The notes under the pieces are model-generated. The model searched no databases, was not told the origin of the DNA, and was given only the letters and a program-made list of their open reading frames with translations. The position numbers were made by a program, and so were the translations under genes. A stretch of DNA of 64,000 nt. It comes from Acholeplasmatales bacterium. Lineage in GTDB: Bacteria > Bacillota_I > Bacilli_A > Acholeplasmatales > Anaeroplasmataceae. The DNA lies in assembly GCA_017454375.1 (NCBI GenBank), contig JAFTDB010000031.1, forward strand, positions 62,001 through 126,000, written 5' to 3'. Of this stretch, positions 63,966 to 64,000 are shown piece by piece (positions within the stretch are counted from its first letter, which is position 1; each line of letters opens with the position of its first letter).

Positions 63966-64000
63966 AAAAAAAGAATAGTCTTATAGACTATTAGGAGGAA

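Overview
The window is AT-rich, gene-dense DNA from a low-GC Gram-positive bacterium of the Bacillota (Bacilli or the neighbouring Erysipelotrichia/Mollicutes-related lineages). Evidence: two T-box leaders, a RecU-type resolvase, RarA, an RNase J-like protein, a YneF-type small membrane protein, an LTA-synthase-type sulfatase, DegV/FakA-type proteins, lipoproteins with lipoboxes, and AGGAGG-type ribosome binding sites. TGA is used as a stop (for example at the rsh/dtd junction), so this is not a TGA=Trp Mollicute. I cannot name a species. I see no prophage, CRISPR array or intact insertion sequence.

Layout. 1-8806 (+): a membrane-protein fragment, then queA, a cyclophilin, tgt, two unrecognised proteins, an M16C protease, a small membrane protein and a PH-domain protein. 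A tRNA-Arg lies on the other strand at 8850-8926. 9017-14313: mgtE, a hypothetical gene, convergent recU, a free-standing CBM20 protein, and an RNase J-like protein whose metal ligands are all replaced, translationally coupled to a 74-residue protein. 14353-24972: rarA (-), then a long + strand run apt-rsh-dtd-large membrane protein-rimO-trmL-LTA-synthase-like. 24999-32313: a LytTR regulator with an atypical receiver (-), a two-TM protein behind a 16-bp palindrome, a degenerate GGDEF-EAL protein, proC, YneF (-), a ferredoxin, and a Trp T-box with trpS.

32343-36636: a TetR regulator divergent from a FecCD-type metal-chelate ABC operon that ends in a methyltransferase. 36694-45485: an alpha/beta hydrolase, a PepO-like M13 peptidase, a small island with a frameshifted secreted cysteine-peptidase-like gene and a lipoprotein, a polysaccharide deacetylase, and three more alpha/beta hydrolases, one with Cys in place of the nucleophile Ser. 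45491-47380: an Asn T-box and asparagine synthetase.

47412-55999: a DegV protein divergent from an operon that looks devoted to lipid chemistry: GT2-GtrA fusion, FakA-like kinase, adenylate-forming enzyme fused to a carrier domain, tandem PlsC acyltransferase, LRAT-like protein, zinc-ribbon membrane protein and tocopherol-cyclase-like protein. 56044-58702 (-): glgC and glgA, the glycogen pair to which the CBM20 protein may relate. 58940-63876: a membrane-anchored thioredoxin-fold candidate, argS, an MprF/UPF0104-type membrane protein, a GT4 glycosyltransferase and tRNA-Leu. The window ends at the promoter and ribosome binding site of a gene lying outside it.

The strongest candidates for something undescribed are the lipid operon at 48526-55999, the catalytically stripped RNase J at 12404-14089, the stand-alone CBM20 protein, and the degenerate GGDEF-EAL protein. 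All functional calls rest on motifs read by eye; no database search was run.
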